A stretch of DNA of 64,000 nt from DATGKG01 sp963783145 (GCA_963783145.1 CAWAMM010000004.1:496001-560000), one strand, 5' to 3'. Counted from the stretch's first letter, positions 8,233-17,241 are shown. Numbers and translations: made by a program. The notes: generated by a model from the sequence alone, not told the origin.

Positions 8233-9285
8233 CTACAGCTTCTGCGCGAGGTCCCATGCGATCCTGGCGCTGATGCCGGCGCGCTTGCCGCGCTCTGCCG
8301 CGTCGGACGCGCTCGCGGTGCCGATCTTGGCGCGCATCGCGATTCCCTGCGCAATCGCCGCACCGCGAAATAGTGAGAACACGATGAAGAACATGAAGTC
8401 GGGAATGCCGGCGCGACCGGTGCGGCGGCAATAGGCTGCGACGTAATCCTTCTCGCTCGGGATGCCGAGCTTATCGAGATCGAAGTCGGCGAAATTTCCG
8501 CCTTCGTCGGTGCCGGGCGGGTAATGATACGCGAGGCAGTTCCATGCGAGGTCGGCGAGCGGATGCCCCAGAGTTGAGAGCTCCCAATCCAGCACCCCGA
8601 TAATGCGCGGCTCGGTCGGATGCACGATCAGATTGCCGAGCCGAAAATCGCCGTGGGCGATCGCCGTCTCGTCGTCCGCCGGGATGTGCTTGGGCAGCCA
8701 TTCGATGAGCCGATCCATCTCGGGAATCGGATCGATGATCGACGCCTCATACTGCTTGGTCCAGCGCGAGACCTGCCGCGCGATGTAGGCCTGCGGGCGG
8801 CCGTAGTCGCCGAGGCCGACCGCGTTGTAATCGACCTGGTGCAGGCGCGCCATCATCTCGTTCATCGAATCGTAAATGCCCGCGCGCTGCTCGCGGCTCA
8901 GGCCGGGCAGCAACGTGTCGATGAAGATGCGGCCCTCGACATAATCCATCACGAAGAACGAGGTGCCGATGATGCTCTGGTCCACACACAGCAGATGCGT
9001 GCGAGGCACCGGAAGATCGGTGTTTGCGAGCGCGCTGATGATGCGGTATTCGCGCTCCACCTGATGCGCCGATTGCAGCAGGGTGCCGGTCGGCTTTTTG
9101 CGCATGACGTAACGATTGCCACCCGCGCGCAACATGAAGGTGGGATTCGACTGACCGCCTGCGAATTGCACAACCTCGAGCGGACCGCGAAAGCCGGGCA
9201 TTTTTTCGGTGAGATATTTTTCCAGGGCCGCTTCATCGAAACGATGGTTGGCGCGAACTTCAGTGACTTCTTGTCCTATGGGCAC
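8233..9285 (-). CDS. Phosphotransferase, APH/choline kinase fold (ACAD10/11 kinase-like)
   Basis: 350 residues from GTG 9285, preceded by TGGAG at six bases; an in-frame TTG 12 bases earlier is possible. The kinase-like motifs are clear: a Gly-rich loop (FAGGQSNPTFML), VMRKKPTG with the ATP-binding Lys, the Brenner/catalytic loop HGDFRLGNLIVHP and the metal Asp in GVLDWELSTLGHPLADLA. This signature matches the aminoglycoside phosphotransferase-like domain fused to acyl-CoA dehydrogenases in ACAD10/11, proposed to phosphorylate 4-hydroxyacyl-CoAs. In this window it stands alone, but near an ACAD-like gene. Role in hydroxy-acid catabolism is inference; antibiotic resistance is unlikely. Confidence 0.85.
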   Translation of the reverse strand: MPIGQEVTEVRANHRFDEAALEKYLTEKMPGFRGPLEVVQFAGGQSNPTFMLRAGGNRYVMRKKPTGTLLQSAHQVEREYRIISALANTDLPVPRTHLLCVDQSIIGTSFFVMDYVEGRIFIDTLLPGLSREQRAGIYDSMNEMMARLHQVDYNAVGLGDYGRPQAYIARQVSRWTKQYEASIIDPIPEMDRLIEWLPKHIPADDETAIAHGDFRLGNLIVHPTEPRIIGVLDWELSTLGHPLADLAWNCLAYHYPPGTDEGGNFADFDLDKLGIPSEKDYVAAYCRRTGRAGIPDFMFFIVFSLFRGAAIAQGIAMRAKIGTASASDAAERGKRAGISARIAWDLAQKL

Positions 9286-9365
9286 GTCGCACTCCAAAAG
9301 CGATGATGCTTCTTAACTAGCGCCTCGACCGGACTATGGGCAAGGCGAGAGTTTCGTTGCAGGGA

Positions 9366-9863
9366 TCAGGTCGAGATCGTTTGCCGGAGCGACTGGAACG
9401 GAGCGTCGATCGCCAACTGCACCGACAAGGTTCCGTCATCTAGATTGATGGTACGCAATCTCACAAATCCCATCCGCTCGAGAAATGAAACGAAACCGCC
9501 GTCGGCCTCATACTCCATCATCCACGCATGACGCGCTCCCAGGTCGATCAAGCACTCGCGCAGTCGCGCGAGGAGCCTGGTCCCAAGCGTCGCACGCGCC
9601 GAAGGTTCCATCACTGCGAACAGGCGATACCAGCCGTCGCGCGCGCCGTGGCGGCGTTCGACGCCTCCGTAGCCGACGATGCGCTCGTCCGCGGTCGCCA
9701 CAAGATGCTGCTGGATGCCGTCGGAGGGAGAAAACCATCTGCGATTGTCCAACCACTCCTGTTGGTTGGGTACCACTGGCAATTCAGCCAACGATAAGTG
9801 CGCGAGGTCCAGAATCGCTGGCCACTCGTCGTCACGAGGAGTGCGAAAGACTAGTCCGCTCAT
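9366..9863 (-). CDS. GNAT-family N-acetyltransferase
   Basis: 165 residues from ATG 9863 with GGAG six bases upstream; the frame is open further upstream but without a good start site. The GNAT core is visible: a beta-strand plus IVGYGGVERR, then the acetyl-CoA loop region RATLGTRLLARLRECLIDLGA (in place of the usual QxxGxG/A), and the last strand FLERMGFVRL. The acetyl-CoA motif is degenerate but recognisable. The acceptor substrate is unknown. Divergent from the TSUP permease gene. Confidence 0.7.
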   Translation of the reverse strand: MSGLVFRTPRDDEWPAILDLAHLSLAELPVVPNQQEWLDNRRWFSPSDGIQQHLVATADERIVGYGGVERRHGARDGWYRLFAVMEPSARATLGTRLLARLRECLIDLGARHAWMMEYEADGGFVSFLERMGFVRLRTINLDDGTLSVQLAIDAPFQSLRQTIST

Positions 9864-10048
9864 ACCGGTCTCCAGCTTGTTGCCCCAACCTGACCGCTTT
9901 TTGCACGATAGCCGCCCGGGCCGGCAGGCTCCAAACTGGTTCGACTCGATCGGTTGCACTCATGCATCGAGTCGCGCAGTTTGATGCGAATGATTTTGGG
10001 TATCCACGATATCGATGGCGTGATGATTGGCCGCGACGCTCTGGCCGC

Positions 10049-10840
10049 GTGACACTCTCGTCCTATTGCGTAATTTTCGCAGCCGCATTCATCGGAGGGA
10101 CGGTCAATTCGGTCTCCGGGGGCGGCACGTTGATCACATTTCCGGTCCTGGTCTGGACCGGGATGAATCCGGTGCTCGCCAATGCCACCAATACGGTTGC
10201 GCTATGGCCCGGCTCGCTGGCGAGCCTCTTCGGCTTTCGGCGCGAATTCAGCACCGTGAGTCGCCGCTCGCTGATGCTCGCGGCGCCATCGCTCGCGGGC
10301 GGCATTACCGGTGCCTACTTTCTGATCAATTCGCCCGCCAAATGGTTTGCCGTGGCGGTCCCGTATCTGATCCTCGGCGCGACGATTCTGTTCGCCGCCC
10401 AGGAGGTCATCACGCGTGCCGCGCTGCGAATTTCGGTCGATGAGCTCATCGATGCGGCGGCGGGCAATCCGGCGGATCGCGGCGGATGGGGCACCGCGTT
10501 TTTCTTCCAGTTCCTCGTGTCCGTGTACGGGGGATATTTCGGCGCCGGCATCGGCATCCTGATGCTCGCCGAGTTCGGCATGCTGGGCTTCACCGACATT
10601 CATCACATGATCGCGCTGCGCAACTACCTGGCGCTATGTATCAATGGGGTCGCCGCAATTTACTTCGTGATGCGTGACGCGGTGAGCTGGCCGGAAGCGA
10701 TCCTCATGACCATCGCGCAGGTCTGCGGCGGTTACGGCGGCGCGCTCATCACGCGGCGGCTTTCGCGCAAGACCGTGCGATGGATCGTGGTGGGGATCGG
10801 CTTTAGCATGGCGGCTTCGCTGTTCATTGCGCGCAAATAG
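10049..10840 (+). CDS. TSUP family membrane permease (TauE/SafE-like)
   Basis: 263 residues from GTG 10049 with about eight membrane segments. Two repeats of the TSUP half-motif can be seen: GGTVNSVSGGGTLITFPVL near the N-terminus and YGGYFGAGIGILMLAEFGM in the second half. These Gly-rich stretches after TM1 and TM5 are the family hallmark. The family moves small anions such as sulfite, sulfoacetate or taurine-derived organosulfonates, usually outward. There is no clear ribosome site at the chosen start; ATG 9962 in frame is the alternative, but the added 29 residues look non-coding. The substrate is not evident from neighbours. Confidence 0.85.
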   Translation: MTLSSYCVIFAAAFIGGTVNSVSGGGTLITFPVLVWTGMNPVLANATNTVALWPGSLASLFGFRREFSTVSRRSLMLAAPSLAGGITGAYFLINSPAKWFAVAVPYLILGATILFAAQEVITRAALRISVDELIDAAAGNPADRGGWGTAFFFQFLVSVYGGYFGAGIGILMLAEFGMLGFTDIHHMIALRNYLALCINGVAAIYFVMRDAVSWPEAILMTIAQVCGGYGGALITRRLSRKTVRWIVVGIGFSMAASLFIARK

Positions 10841-10907
10841 CAGGCCTCGAAATCCGCGACAATTCGGGCTACTGCTCATGAGATCCGAAAACGCTGGAGG
10901 GAACGCG

Positions 10908-12122
10908 ATGGAAGTGGCACCGAAGCGCGCGGGATTTGCGCCCGAGCGAATCAATCGAATTACCGATCATCTGAATCGCAACTACATCGAGCCCGGCAAG
11001 ATCACCGGATGCCAGACATTGGTTGCGCGCCATGGTCACGTCGCGTATTTCAAATCATTCGGCATGATGGATCGTGAGCGGCGCAAGCCGACCACCGACG
11101 ACACGATCTATCGCCTCTACTCGATGACCAAGCCGATCACCTCGGTCGCGCTGATGTCGCTCTACGAGCAGGGCCACTTTCAGTTGAACGATCCGGTGTC
11201 GCGATTCATTCCCGCGTGGCGGGATCACAAGGTGTGGGTCTCAGGCGTCGGCGCGGAGATGCAAACTGTCGCGCCCGAAAAGCCGATGACGATGCGCCAC
11301 GTGCTGAGTCATTCGGGCGGCTTGTCCTACGGCATGACCAATCATCCGGTAGATCGCGTTTATCGCGAGGTCGGCGTGAATCGCGCCGCGGCAGGCGAGA
11401 CGCTGGCGTCGTTCGTCGAGAAGCTTGCGAAGGTGCCGCTGCGCTACGTGCCCGGCGAGCGCTGGATGTATTCCTACTCGACCGACGTTTGCGGGTATCT
11501 GGTGGAGGCGATTTCCGGCAAGCCCTTCGACCAGTACTTGCAGGAGAACATTTTCGATCCGCTCGATATGAAAGACACTTCCTTCTCGGTCGCGGGGCGC
11601 AAGCTCGATCGCTTCGCCGCTAACTATGAGCGTCAAGCGGACAAGACGCTGAAGCTGATCGATGATCCCGAGCGCAGCACCTATCTCAAGCAGCCGACGT
11701 TCTTTTCCGGCGGCGGAGGACTTACCGGCACGACGGCCGACTATCTGCGCTTCTGCGAAATGTTGCGGCGGGGCGGCGAGCTCGACGGCACGCGCATCCT
11801 CGGCTCGCGCACGCTGGAGCTGATGCATCGCAACCATCTCGCAGGCGGGAAAGACCTCGCCTCGATGGCGATCGGCGCATTCTCGGAAACCGCGTACGAG
11901 GGCGTAGGCTTCGGGCTCGGCTTCGCGATGACTCTCGGTGAAGTTGAGGCGGGCACGCTGGGCGCGGGCGATTATTATTGGGGCGGCGCGGCCTCGACGA
12001 TTTTCTGGGTCGACCCGAAAGAGGACCTCGTCGCGATCTTCATGACCCAGTTGATGCCGTCGGCGACCTTCAACTTCCGCGGCCAGCTGAAAAACATCAT
12101 CTACTCGGCGATCGTCGAATAG
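10908..12122 (+). CDS. Serine hydrolase of the beta-lactamase/penicillin-binding fold (EstB-like esterase)
   Basis: 404 residues from ATG 10908, six bases after GGAGGG. The SxxK nucleophile motif is S72-M-T-K75 (YRLYSMTKPIT), the YxN-like motif is YSY (ERWMYSYST), and HVLSHSGGLSYG and FSGGGGLTGTTADYLRF are typical of the class C/EstB group. No signal peptide is seen, so the enzyme is probably cytoplasmic. Such enzymes hydrolyse small esters or act as D-stereospecific peptidases. It ends 10 bases from the convergent RES gene. Length is normal for the family. Confidence 0.88.
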   Translation: MEVAPKRAGFAPERINRITDHLNRNYIEPGKITGCQTLVARHGHVAYFKSFGMMDRERRKPTTDDTIYRLYSMTKPITSVALMSLYEQGHFQLNDPVSRFIPAWRDHKVWVSGVGAEMQTVAPEKPMTMRHVLSHSGGLSYGMTNHPVDRVYREVGVNRAAAGETLASFVEKLAKVPLRYVPGERWMYSYSTDVCGYLVEAISGKPFDQYLQENIFDPLDMKDTSFSVAGRKLDRFAANYERQADKTLKLIDDPERSTYLKQPTFFSGGGGLTGTTADYLRFCEMLRRGGELDGTRILGSRTLELMHRNHLAGGKDLASMAIGAFSETAYEGVGFGLGFAMTLGEVEAGTLGAGDYYWGGAASTIFWVDPKEDLVAIFMTQLMPSATFNFRGQLKNIIYSAIVE

Positions 12123-12131
12123 TAAAAATTC

Positions 12132-12693
12132 TTAGAGGAGCAACTCGAGGAGATTATTTGCAGGATCGTTCACGGCGAGCGTTGACCCTAGCGCAACGAG
12201 CGCCGCTTCTAGAACCGCCAAATTCGCTTTGCCGGGCATCGCGGGCGAATCGAACAAAAGCCCGTCGATTCGGCCCGACGCCACGCAGCGCTCGCCGAGC
12301 CTCTGCGTAGGTGCCGGCCCCGCAGTAACGGATCGAAAGTTCATCGCGATCTCCGTGGAGCTCGTTTGCAAAATTGTCTGCACTCTCGGGTCACGAAGAT
12401 CGACAACCGCTTTCAAATCGAATTGGACGGGCACGATTGCTGTCGCCGACAGGCCATCCGAACACCTGGATCTCATGGAGGCAGGCAATCTGATCTTCAC
12501 CGAGATACAGCACTCGCGGGCCCCCGGCCAGATTGAAACGCTGCGCGACGATGGGTCTTCGTTTGCCGAGTGGGTCTTGCGCGAAGCGAAGCGGCATCGC
12601 ACGAAAGAACGTATGCCGAAACGGCCGGGAGATTAGCTGCCCGATAGCCTTGTCGAGCGACACTCCTGACAACACCCGGGCGATTCCTTGCAA
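12132..12693 (-). pseudogene. RES-domain toxin, frameshifted
   Basis: Two adjoining minus-strand frames together give one RES domain. The first (from TTG 12693) holds the RES hallmark with its Arg (VAQRFNLAGGPRVLYLGED) and the Glu (ACLHEIQVFGW). The second, one frame over, continues AIVPVQFDLKAVVDLRDPRV, then TAGPAPTQRLGERC and IDGLLFDSPAMPGKANLAVL. The shift lies near 12457 and is cured by removing one C in GGCC. RES toxins degrade or ADP-ribosylate with NAD+, so a broken copy would be inactive. It starts eight bases after the Xre-type antitoxin stop, the normal antitoxin-toxin order. Could be an error in sequence rather than a real lesion. Confidence 0.75.
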
Positions 12694-12701
12694 AGGGACC
12701 G

Positions 12702-13085
12702 CTAGGCCGCGAAACCGCTCCGAACTTCCGCGAGCAGGTTTCTAACTGTGGAAACATCGCCAAGCAGAATCAGATCCCGGGGCGACCTCCAGTCGAAAAC
12801 CTGGATCGGTGTCCGGAACCACGCGATGGTCGTCGGAAGATCCTCGTCCATCAGCAGAAAGGTTTCCTGAACCAACGCTGCCAGCGCGGCGAGCCGGTCC
12901 TGATGAACGGAAGCTGAGCCGGAGCGGGAGATCGTTGAAGCGTCGCGATCCAGGTATCGGGCCATATCGGCCAGCGACCAGCCCAGCAGTTTGGCCAGCT
13001 TCGAAGCATCGTAGCGCCCGGTCTTGTCGATGGCGTTACGGATTATTGCCGATTTCCGCAGCGTTGCCATACATCCAAATCGCAT
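12702..13085 (-). CDS. Xre/MbcA/ParS-type antitoxin
   Basis: 127 residues from ATG 13085 (GTG 13088 or ATG 13070 are other in-frame starts). An N-terminal helix-turn-helix region (KLAKLLGWSLADMARYLDRD) is followed by the toxin-binding DUF2384-like domain, ending AWFRTPIQVFDWRSPRDLIL and VRNLLAEVRSGFAA. This is the antitoxin partner of RES toxins: it binds the toxin active site and represses its own promoter. The gene lies immediately upstream of the RES gene on the same strand. With the toxin frameshifted, the antitoxin is an orphan unless the shift is an error. Confidence 0.85.
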   Translation of the reverse strand: MRFGCMATLRKSAIIRNAIDKTGRYDASKLAKLLGWSLADMARYLDRDASTISRSGSASVHQDRLAALAALVQETFLLMDEDLPTTIAWFRTPIQVFDWRSPRDLILLGDVSTVRNLLAEVRSGFAA

Positions 13086-13138
13086 CACGAACGCATGTTG
13101 AACGCAAGCACGATATCACTGCACTTCACTGCACGTCG

Positions 13139-13888
13139 CTAGTCGAGGCCGCCGGCGGGGCGCTGCGCGGAGTCCTCGCGGGCGCCGGTGCGCGCGAGGT
13201 CCCATCCTTCCTGGAATGCGGTAGTTCGCTGCGCGCCGGTGCCGTGGCTGTCCTGTGCGCCGACATAGTCGTCGCCGACCGCCTGGTAGTAGCGCTCGGT
13301 GTCGGCGGCGTCGAAGCGCTTCACGTTGAGGCGCCATAGCGTGTAGCCGGCGAAACGGTCGGCCTCCAGCTCCTTCTGTTCGAGGGGGACGTTGGCGCGC
13401 TTTGCGCCGAGGTCGCCGTGGATGATGTGGCCGAGCTCGTGCGCATAAATCGCGTAGAGGATCGGGCGCAGCTGATCGTCATCGGTAATGCCCATCCAGC
13501 GACTGGTGAGCATCTCCTGAAATTCGCTGTTGTAGAAAATGCATCCGCCGGTCGACGCGTGTGGGCTCATCGGCGTGACCGATTCGTAGATCTTCGCGTG
13601 CGTGCCGTACATCTGGTTGAGTTGTGCGACGATCGATTTATGCGGCTCTTGCGCCGGGCGCGCGGCTTCGCCGCATGCGATGAAACTTCCGCCACCGGCC
13701 TGCGACGCGGTTGTTTGCGGATGACCGGCAGTCCGATCCGAGGTGGTTTGGCGAGTGGTGGTTGTGTGGTCGACTTCCACCCAATCGTCATTCGCGTCTT
13801 GCGCGCGGGTAGTTGTGCAGGTCATGGTCAACCCTAGGGCGATGACCGCGAATCCTACTAAAAGTAATGAAATTACCCTATTTGTCAT
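13139..13888 (-). CDS. Exported zinc metalloprotease (HExxH, M48-like)
   Basis: 249 residues from ATG 13888, preceded by a G-rich ribosome site. Residues 1-29 are a signal peptide (ISLLLVGFAVIALGL...RAQD) with a Cys at 24, so lipidation is possible but the box is poor. The zinc site is HELGH at 150-154, with the third ligand in ELEAD (173-177); this HExxH...ExxAD arrangement is that of gluzincins such as M48. A Thr/Ser/Gln-rich linker lies at 41-70. The mature enzyme should act in the periplasm or outside. Neighbour ilvD upstream is unrelated. Not closely similar to a named protease such as BepA that I can recognise. Confidence 0.72.
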   Translation of the reverse strand: MTNRVISLLLVGFAVIALGLTMTCTTTRAQDANDDWVEVDHTTTTRQTTSDRTAGHPQTTASQAGGGSFIACGEAARPAQEPHKSIVAQLNQMYGTHAKIYESVTPMSPHASTGGCIFYNSEFQEMLTSRWMGITDDDQLRPILYAIYAHELGHIIHGDLGAKRANVPLEQKELEADRFAGYTLWRLNVKRFDAADTERYYQAVGDDYVGAQDSHGTGAQRTTAFQEGWDLARTGAREDSAQRPAGGLD

Positions 13889-13923
13889 GGCCTCCCCCCT
13901 TGGAAACCATCGCCCCGAACAGC

Positions 13924-15606
13924 CTACAGCTTGTCGGTGATCGCACCTCGCGAGGCTGACGATACCAGTTGCGCATACTTCGCCATCACGCCCGACTTGT
14001 AATGCGGCGTGGGCGGCTTCCAATCTTTCAAGCGCTCTTTAATCTGCGCATCGGTCAGGTTCACGTCGATGCGGCGATTCGGAATGTCGAAAGTGATGAT
14101 GTCGCCCTCGCGCAGCGCCGCAATGGGTCCGCCGACGTAGGCCTCAGGCGCGACGTGGCCCGCCATCAGGCCGCGGGTGCCGCCCGAGAAGCGACCGTCA
14201 GTGAGCAGCGCGACTTCCTCGCCGATGCCTTGCCCCATAATCGCCGCGGTGACGCCGAGCATCTCGGGCATGCCGGGCGCGCCCTTGGGACCTTCGTAGC
14301 GAATCACGACCACATCGCCGGGGACGATCTTACGAGCGTTCAGCGCCGCAAAACATTCGGGCTCGCTGTTGAACACGCGCGCCGGCCCACGATGATTCAT
14401 GCGCTCGTGACCCGCGACCTTGATGACGCAGCCTTCAGGCGCGAGGTTGCCCTTGAGGATAACCAGCCCGCCGGTCTTCTTGATCGGATTCGACAGCGGA
14501 TGCACGACTTCCTGACCCTTGGTCTCGGTCGCGAGGTCGGCCTCCTCGCCGATGGTCCTGCCGCTGACGGTGAGTTGCTCGCTATGCAGCAAGCCCGCCT
14601 CTTTGAGGCGTTTTGCTACCAGCGGTATGCCGCCGGCCTTATGCATATCGGTGGCGACGAAATTGCCGCCCGGTTTCAGATCGCCGAGCAGCGGAGTTTT
14701 ATTGCTGATGCGATCAAAGTCTTCAATTGACAGACTGATACCGGCCTCGTGCGCGATCGCGAGCAGATGCAGCACGGCGTTAGTCGAGCCGCCGGTCATG
14801 CACACCGACGCGATCGCGTTTTCGATGGCCTCGCGCGTCACGATTTGTTTCGGCCTGACATCCTTCTTAAGCAGGTCCATCACCAACTGGCCGGATTTGA
14901 ACGCGACCTCGGATTTACGCGGGTCGGTGGCCGGCACACTGTTGAAGCCGGAGGGCGAAATTCCCATCAGCTCGCTCGCGGTCGCCATGGTGTTGGCGGT
15001 GAACTGCCCACCGCATGCGCCGATGCCAGGACACGCAACGTCCTCAATATCCTTCAATTCCTTATCGGTAATCTTGCCCGCGGCGTGTGCGCCGACCGCC
15101 TCGAACACATCGACGATCGTTACATCATGATCGCCATAGCGCCCGGGTTGAATCGATCCGCCGTAGAGCATCAGCGAGGGGAGGTTGAGCCGCAGCAGGG
15201 CCATCACCGTGCCAGGGATGGTCTTGTCGCATCCGGAGAGTGCGACGACCGCATCGAAGAGATGCCCGCGCGAGGTCAGCTCGATCGAGTCGGCGACCAC
15301 TTCGCGGCTGATGAGCGAGGCGCGCATCCCCTCGGTGCCCATCGAGATGCCGTCGCAGACCGCGATGGTGTTGAACTCGATGGGAGTGCCGCCGGCATCG
15401 CGGATGCCCCTCTTGACGTGCTCGGCGAGTTGGCGCAGATGCGCGGTGCACGGCATGATCTCGATCCAGGTATGCGCAACGCCGACCAGCGGCTTGGCGA
15501 GGTCTTCGTCGGTAAAACCGACCGCCTTGAACATCGCGCGCGCGGGCGCCCGCGAAGGTCCATCGACCAGCACACTGGAATTGGGGCGCAGTCTATTGTC
15601 AGCCAT
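13924..15606 (-). CDS. ilvD: Dihydroxy-acid dehydratase
   Basis: 560 residues from ATG 15606. It converts 2,3-dihydroxy-isovalerate and -methylvalerate to the 2-keto acids in the third step of valine/isoleucine synthesis and supplies CoA and leucine precursors. The Fe-S ligands are present in SGCDKTIPG and CPGIGACGGQFTANTM; the third Cys is in VCMTGGSTNAVLH. Also seen: the metal/phosphate region IMPCTAHLRQLAEHV and the C-terminal LLTDGRFSGGTRGLMAGHVA, which is the hallmark of IlvD/Edd. The length is that of the shorter [2Fe-2S] type. It is monocistronic here, followed by the protease gene after 35 bases. No attenuator-like leader is seen upstream. Confidence 0.97.
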   Translation of the reverse strand: MADNRLRPNSSVLVDGPSRAPARAMFKAVGFTDEDLAKPLVGVAHTWIEIMPCTAHLRQLAEHVKRGIRDAGGTPIEFNTIAVCDGISMGTEGMRASLISREVVADSIELTSRGHLFDAVVALSGCDKTIPGTVMALLRLNLPSLMLYGGSIQPGRYGDHDVTIVDVFEAVGAHAAGKITDKELKDIEDVACPGIGACGGQFTANTMATASELMGISPSGFNSVPATDPRKSEVAFKSGQLVMDLLKKDVRPKQIVTREAIENAIASVCMTGGSTNAVLHLLAIAHEAGISLSIEDFDRISNKTPLLGDLKPGGNFVATDMHKAGGIPLVAKRLKEAGLLHSEQLTVSGRTIGEEADLATETKGQEVVHPLSNPIKKTGGLVILKGNLAPEGCVIKVAGHERMNHRGPARVFNSEPECFAALNARKIVPGDVVVIRYEGPKGAPGMPEMLGVTAAIMGQGIGEEVALLTDGRFSGGTRGLMAGHVAPEAYVGGPIAALREGDIITFDIPNRRIDVNLTDAQIKERLKDWKPPTPHYKSGVMAKYAQLVSSASRGAITDKL

Positions 15607-16131
15607 CTGGGAAGCTCTCCACCTATTATCTAATGCCCTCACCAACGAGGGTAGCTAACAGTAGTCGCATCGGCCGTGCGCGCGCCAGCACGGAAGCGCG
15701 GTCGGCGCGAAAAAGTCGAGCATTTATAAGCATAAAGTGGGTTTGTTTCTTCACTTTTTAGATCGCGACTGCAGAGGTCTTTCGCACCGCGCTCAGGACC
15801 ACCGCCCGCTGATGCCCGCGGTGGGTTTGTTTTTTGTGCTTTTGTATGAGACTACTGCAACGTTTTTATCGGCTCCCACCCCGCGTCTTTCAGATGATCT
15901 CAGGGTGAGAATCGAGCATTCATAAGGGTTATTTGGCTTCGTTTAGTAATTTTCCGATACGATCCGGTTTGCCGGCGCCGCGAGATCCCTCTTCTCGTCT
16001 CCGCGCTCAGTGGGTTTGTTTTCGCACATCTGGTTAGCACCGATTATTCGCCAAAACTTGCGGAACTGGACTCCACAAAAACAAAAAATGAGCAACGGCG
16101 CGCACTATTTGGCTTCGTTTGGTAATTTCCT
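15607..16131. repeat. Intergenic region with three families of short direct repeats
   Basis: No coding frame of note. GTGGGTTTGTTT occurs three times (15737-15748, 15821-15832, 16010-16021). TCGAGCATT(T/C)ATAAG occurs twice (15716-15730, 15912-15926). ATTTGGCTTCGTTT(A/G)GTAA plus TTTCC occurs twice (15931-15955, 16107-16130), the second copy ending at the stop of hicB. CGCGCTCAG also recurs at 15788 and 16003. The order of the motifs suggests two or three degenerate copies of a unit of about 190 bases. The stretch is T-rich and poorer in GC than its neighbours. It could be an eroded mobile element or a site array; I see no open reading frame in it. Confidence 0.6.
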
Positions 16132-16350
16132 CTAGTCGGCAGGTGCAATATCGACATATTCCACCGAGCTGCTGGGCTCAGGTATGGGCAGGCCATCTTC
16201 GCGGATCCCGTCCAAGTGGAGCTCGATCGCGTGCCGCATGTTCCGAACCACTTCCTCGACGGTTTGGCCAGTTGTGATGCATCCAGGAAGGTCCGGGACG
16301 TAAGCAGAAAGGTTGGCTTTGCCATGTTCGATTACGATCGCGTAACGCAT
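16132..16350 (-). CDS. hicB: HicB-type antitoxin
   Basis: 72 residues starting at ATG 16350. The sequence has the partially degraded RNase H-like fold of HicB: MRYAIVIEHGKANLSAY, VPDLPGCITTGQTVEEVV, and an amphipathic helix ending IELHLDGIREDGLPIPEP. No DNA-binding domain is appended, so it is the short HicB form. The ATG lies one base after the hicA stop (TGA-A-ATG), so the pair is co-translated. HicB neutralises HicA and usually represses the operon together with it. Confidence 0.9.
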   Translation of the reverse strand: MRYAIVIEHGKANLSAYVPDLPGCITTGQTVEEVVRNMRHAIELHLDGIREDGLPIPEPSSSVEYVDIAPAD

Positions 16351-16351
16351 T

Positions 16352-16543
16352 TCAATTCTCCGAAATCTGCGCTTGTTTCAGGATACTCCGCAGGGTCTTG
16401 GGATGCACTTCATCAGAGGGATGTCCGGCGATAGTTACCCGTCCCGGTTTGACGGGATGTTTGTACTGACGATGGCTCCCGCGCGTAACGACGAGAAACC
16501 ATCCATCCTTTTCGATTGATCCGATTAGATCTCTGATTTTCAT
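16352..16543 (-). CDS. hicA: HicA-type mRNA interferase toxin
   Basis: 63 residues from ATG 16543; an in-frame start at 16564 is less likely. It has the double-stranded RNA-binding-like fold of HicA: MKIRDLIGSIEKDGWFLV, then GSHRQYKHP with the catalytic His at 24, then GHPSDEVHPKTLRSILKQA. It would cleave mRNA when free of HicB. Toxin-first order, as usual for hicAB. Upstream, GGTTA at 16566 and TAACC at 16588 form inverted half-sites that could be the operator. The pair is intact, in contrast to the RES module 3 kb away. Confidence 0.9.
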   Translation of the reverse strand: MKIRDLIGSIEKDGWFLVVTRGSHRQYKHPVKPGRVTIAGHPSDEVHPKTLRSILKQAQISEN

Positions 16544-16698
16544 CGGCCGGACGATAGTAGCCAATGGTTAGCAAAAAAGTTTCATCATAGTTAACCTCTC
16601 GGCGCTGCGTAAATCTATAAATGAGGGTCGACGAGAGGCTGGCCGTGGTCGAAGATCGGGCGTATAGGATGACCAGCAGGCGCGAGGAGGATCCATCC

Positions 16699-17241
16699 AT
16701 GCCAACACCATCAGTCGCCAGACTCGGTCATGTCGGACTCCATGTTCATGACCTTGAAATAGAGAAGGCCTTCTATCGCGATATCATCGGGCTGACCGTC
16801 ACCGACGAGGACCCCGGTCTCGGCATGGTGTTCATGAGCGCGCAGCCCGAGGTCGAACACCACGAGCTGTTGCTATGCCGCGGGCGTAATGCTGCCGCCG
16901 ACGCGCGGCTGGTGCAGCAGCTCTCGTTTCGATGCAACAGCCTCGACGATGTAATCGGCTACTATCGGCGCTTCAAGGAGCACGGGGTCAAATTCGACAT
17001 GATCATTTCGCATGGCAATGCGGTTGGTGTGTATGTGTTCGATCCCGAGGGCAATCGCATCGAGACTTACTGGAACACGGGCTTGCAGGCGAAACAGCCA
17101 TACGGCGTGCGCATCGATCTCGACAAGCCGGCGGACGAGTTGATCAAGGAGATCGAAGCCTCGGTCGCGAAATATGGCAAGACCGGATTTATTGATCGGG
17201 AACGGTTGACGGCCCAGAGCACCTCCTCGCCGCAGAAATGA
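16699..17241 (+). CDS. VOC-superfamily protein, extradiol dioxygenase/glyoxalase-like
   Basis: 180 residues from ATG 16699, seven bases after GAGGAGGA. Paired beta-alpha-beta modules start LGHVGLHVHDLEIEKAFYRD. Candidate metal ligands are His in the first strand (H11 or H15), His in the EHHELLL strand, and Glu in the last strand (YVFDPEGNRIETYWNT). The DPEGNRIE ending is common to type I extradiol dioxygenases and small glyoxalase-like lyases. One two-module unit only, so it is shorter than classic catechol 2,3-dioxygenases. The likely substrate is an aromatic ring product, but this is inference. Confidence 0.8.
   Translation: MPTPSVARLGHVGLHVHDLEIEKAFYRDIIGLTVTDEDPGLGMVFMSAQPEVEHHELLLCRGRNAAADARLVQQLSFRCNSLDDVIGYYRRFKEHGVKFDMIISHGNAVGVYVFDPEGNRIETYWNTGLQAKQPYGVRIDLDKPADELIKEIEASVAKYGKTGFIDRERLTAQSTSSPQK

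Noticed and set aside
13970..15633. Long plus-strand frames opposite ilvD
   Set aside because: Antisense shadows of a highly conserved gene; products lack any domain pattern.
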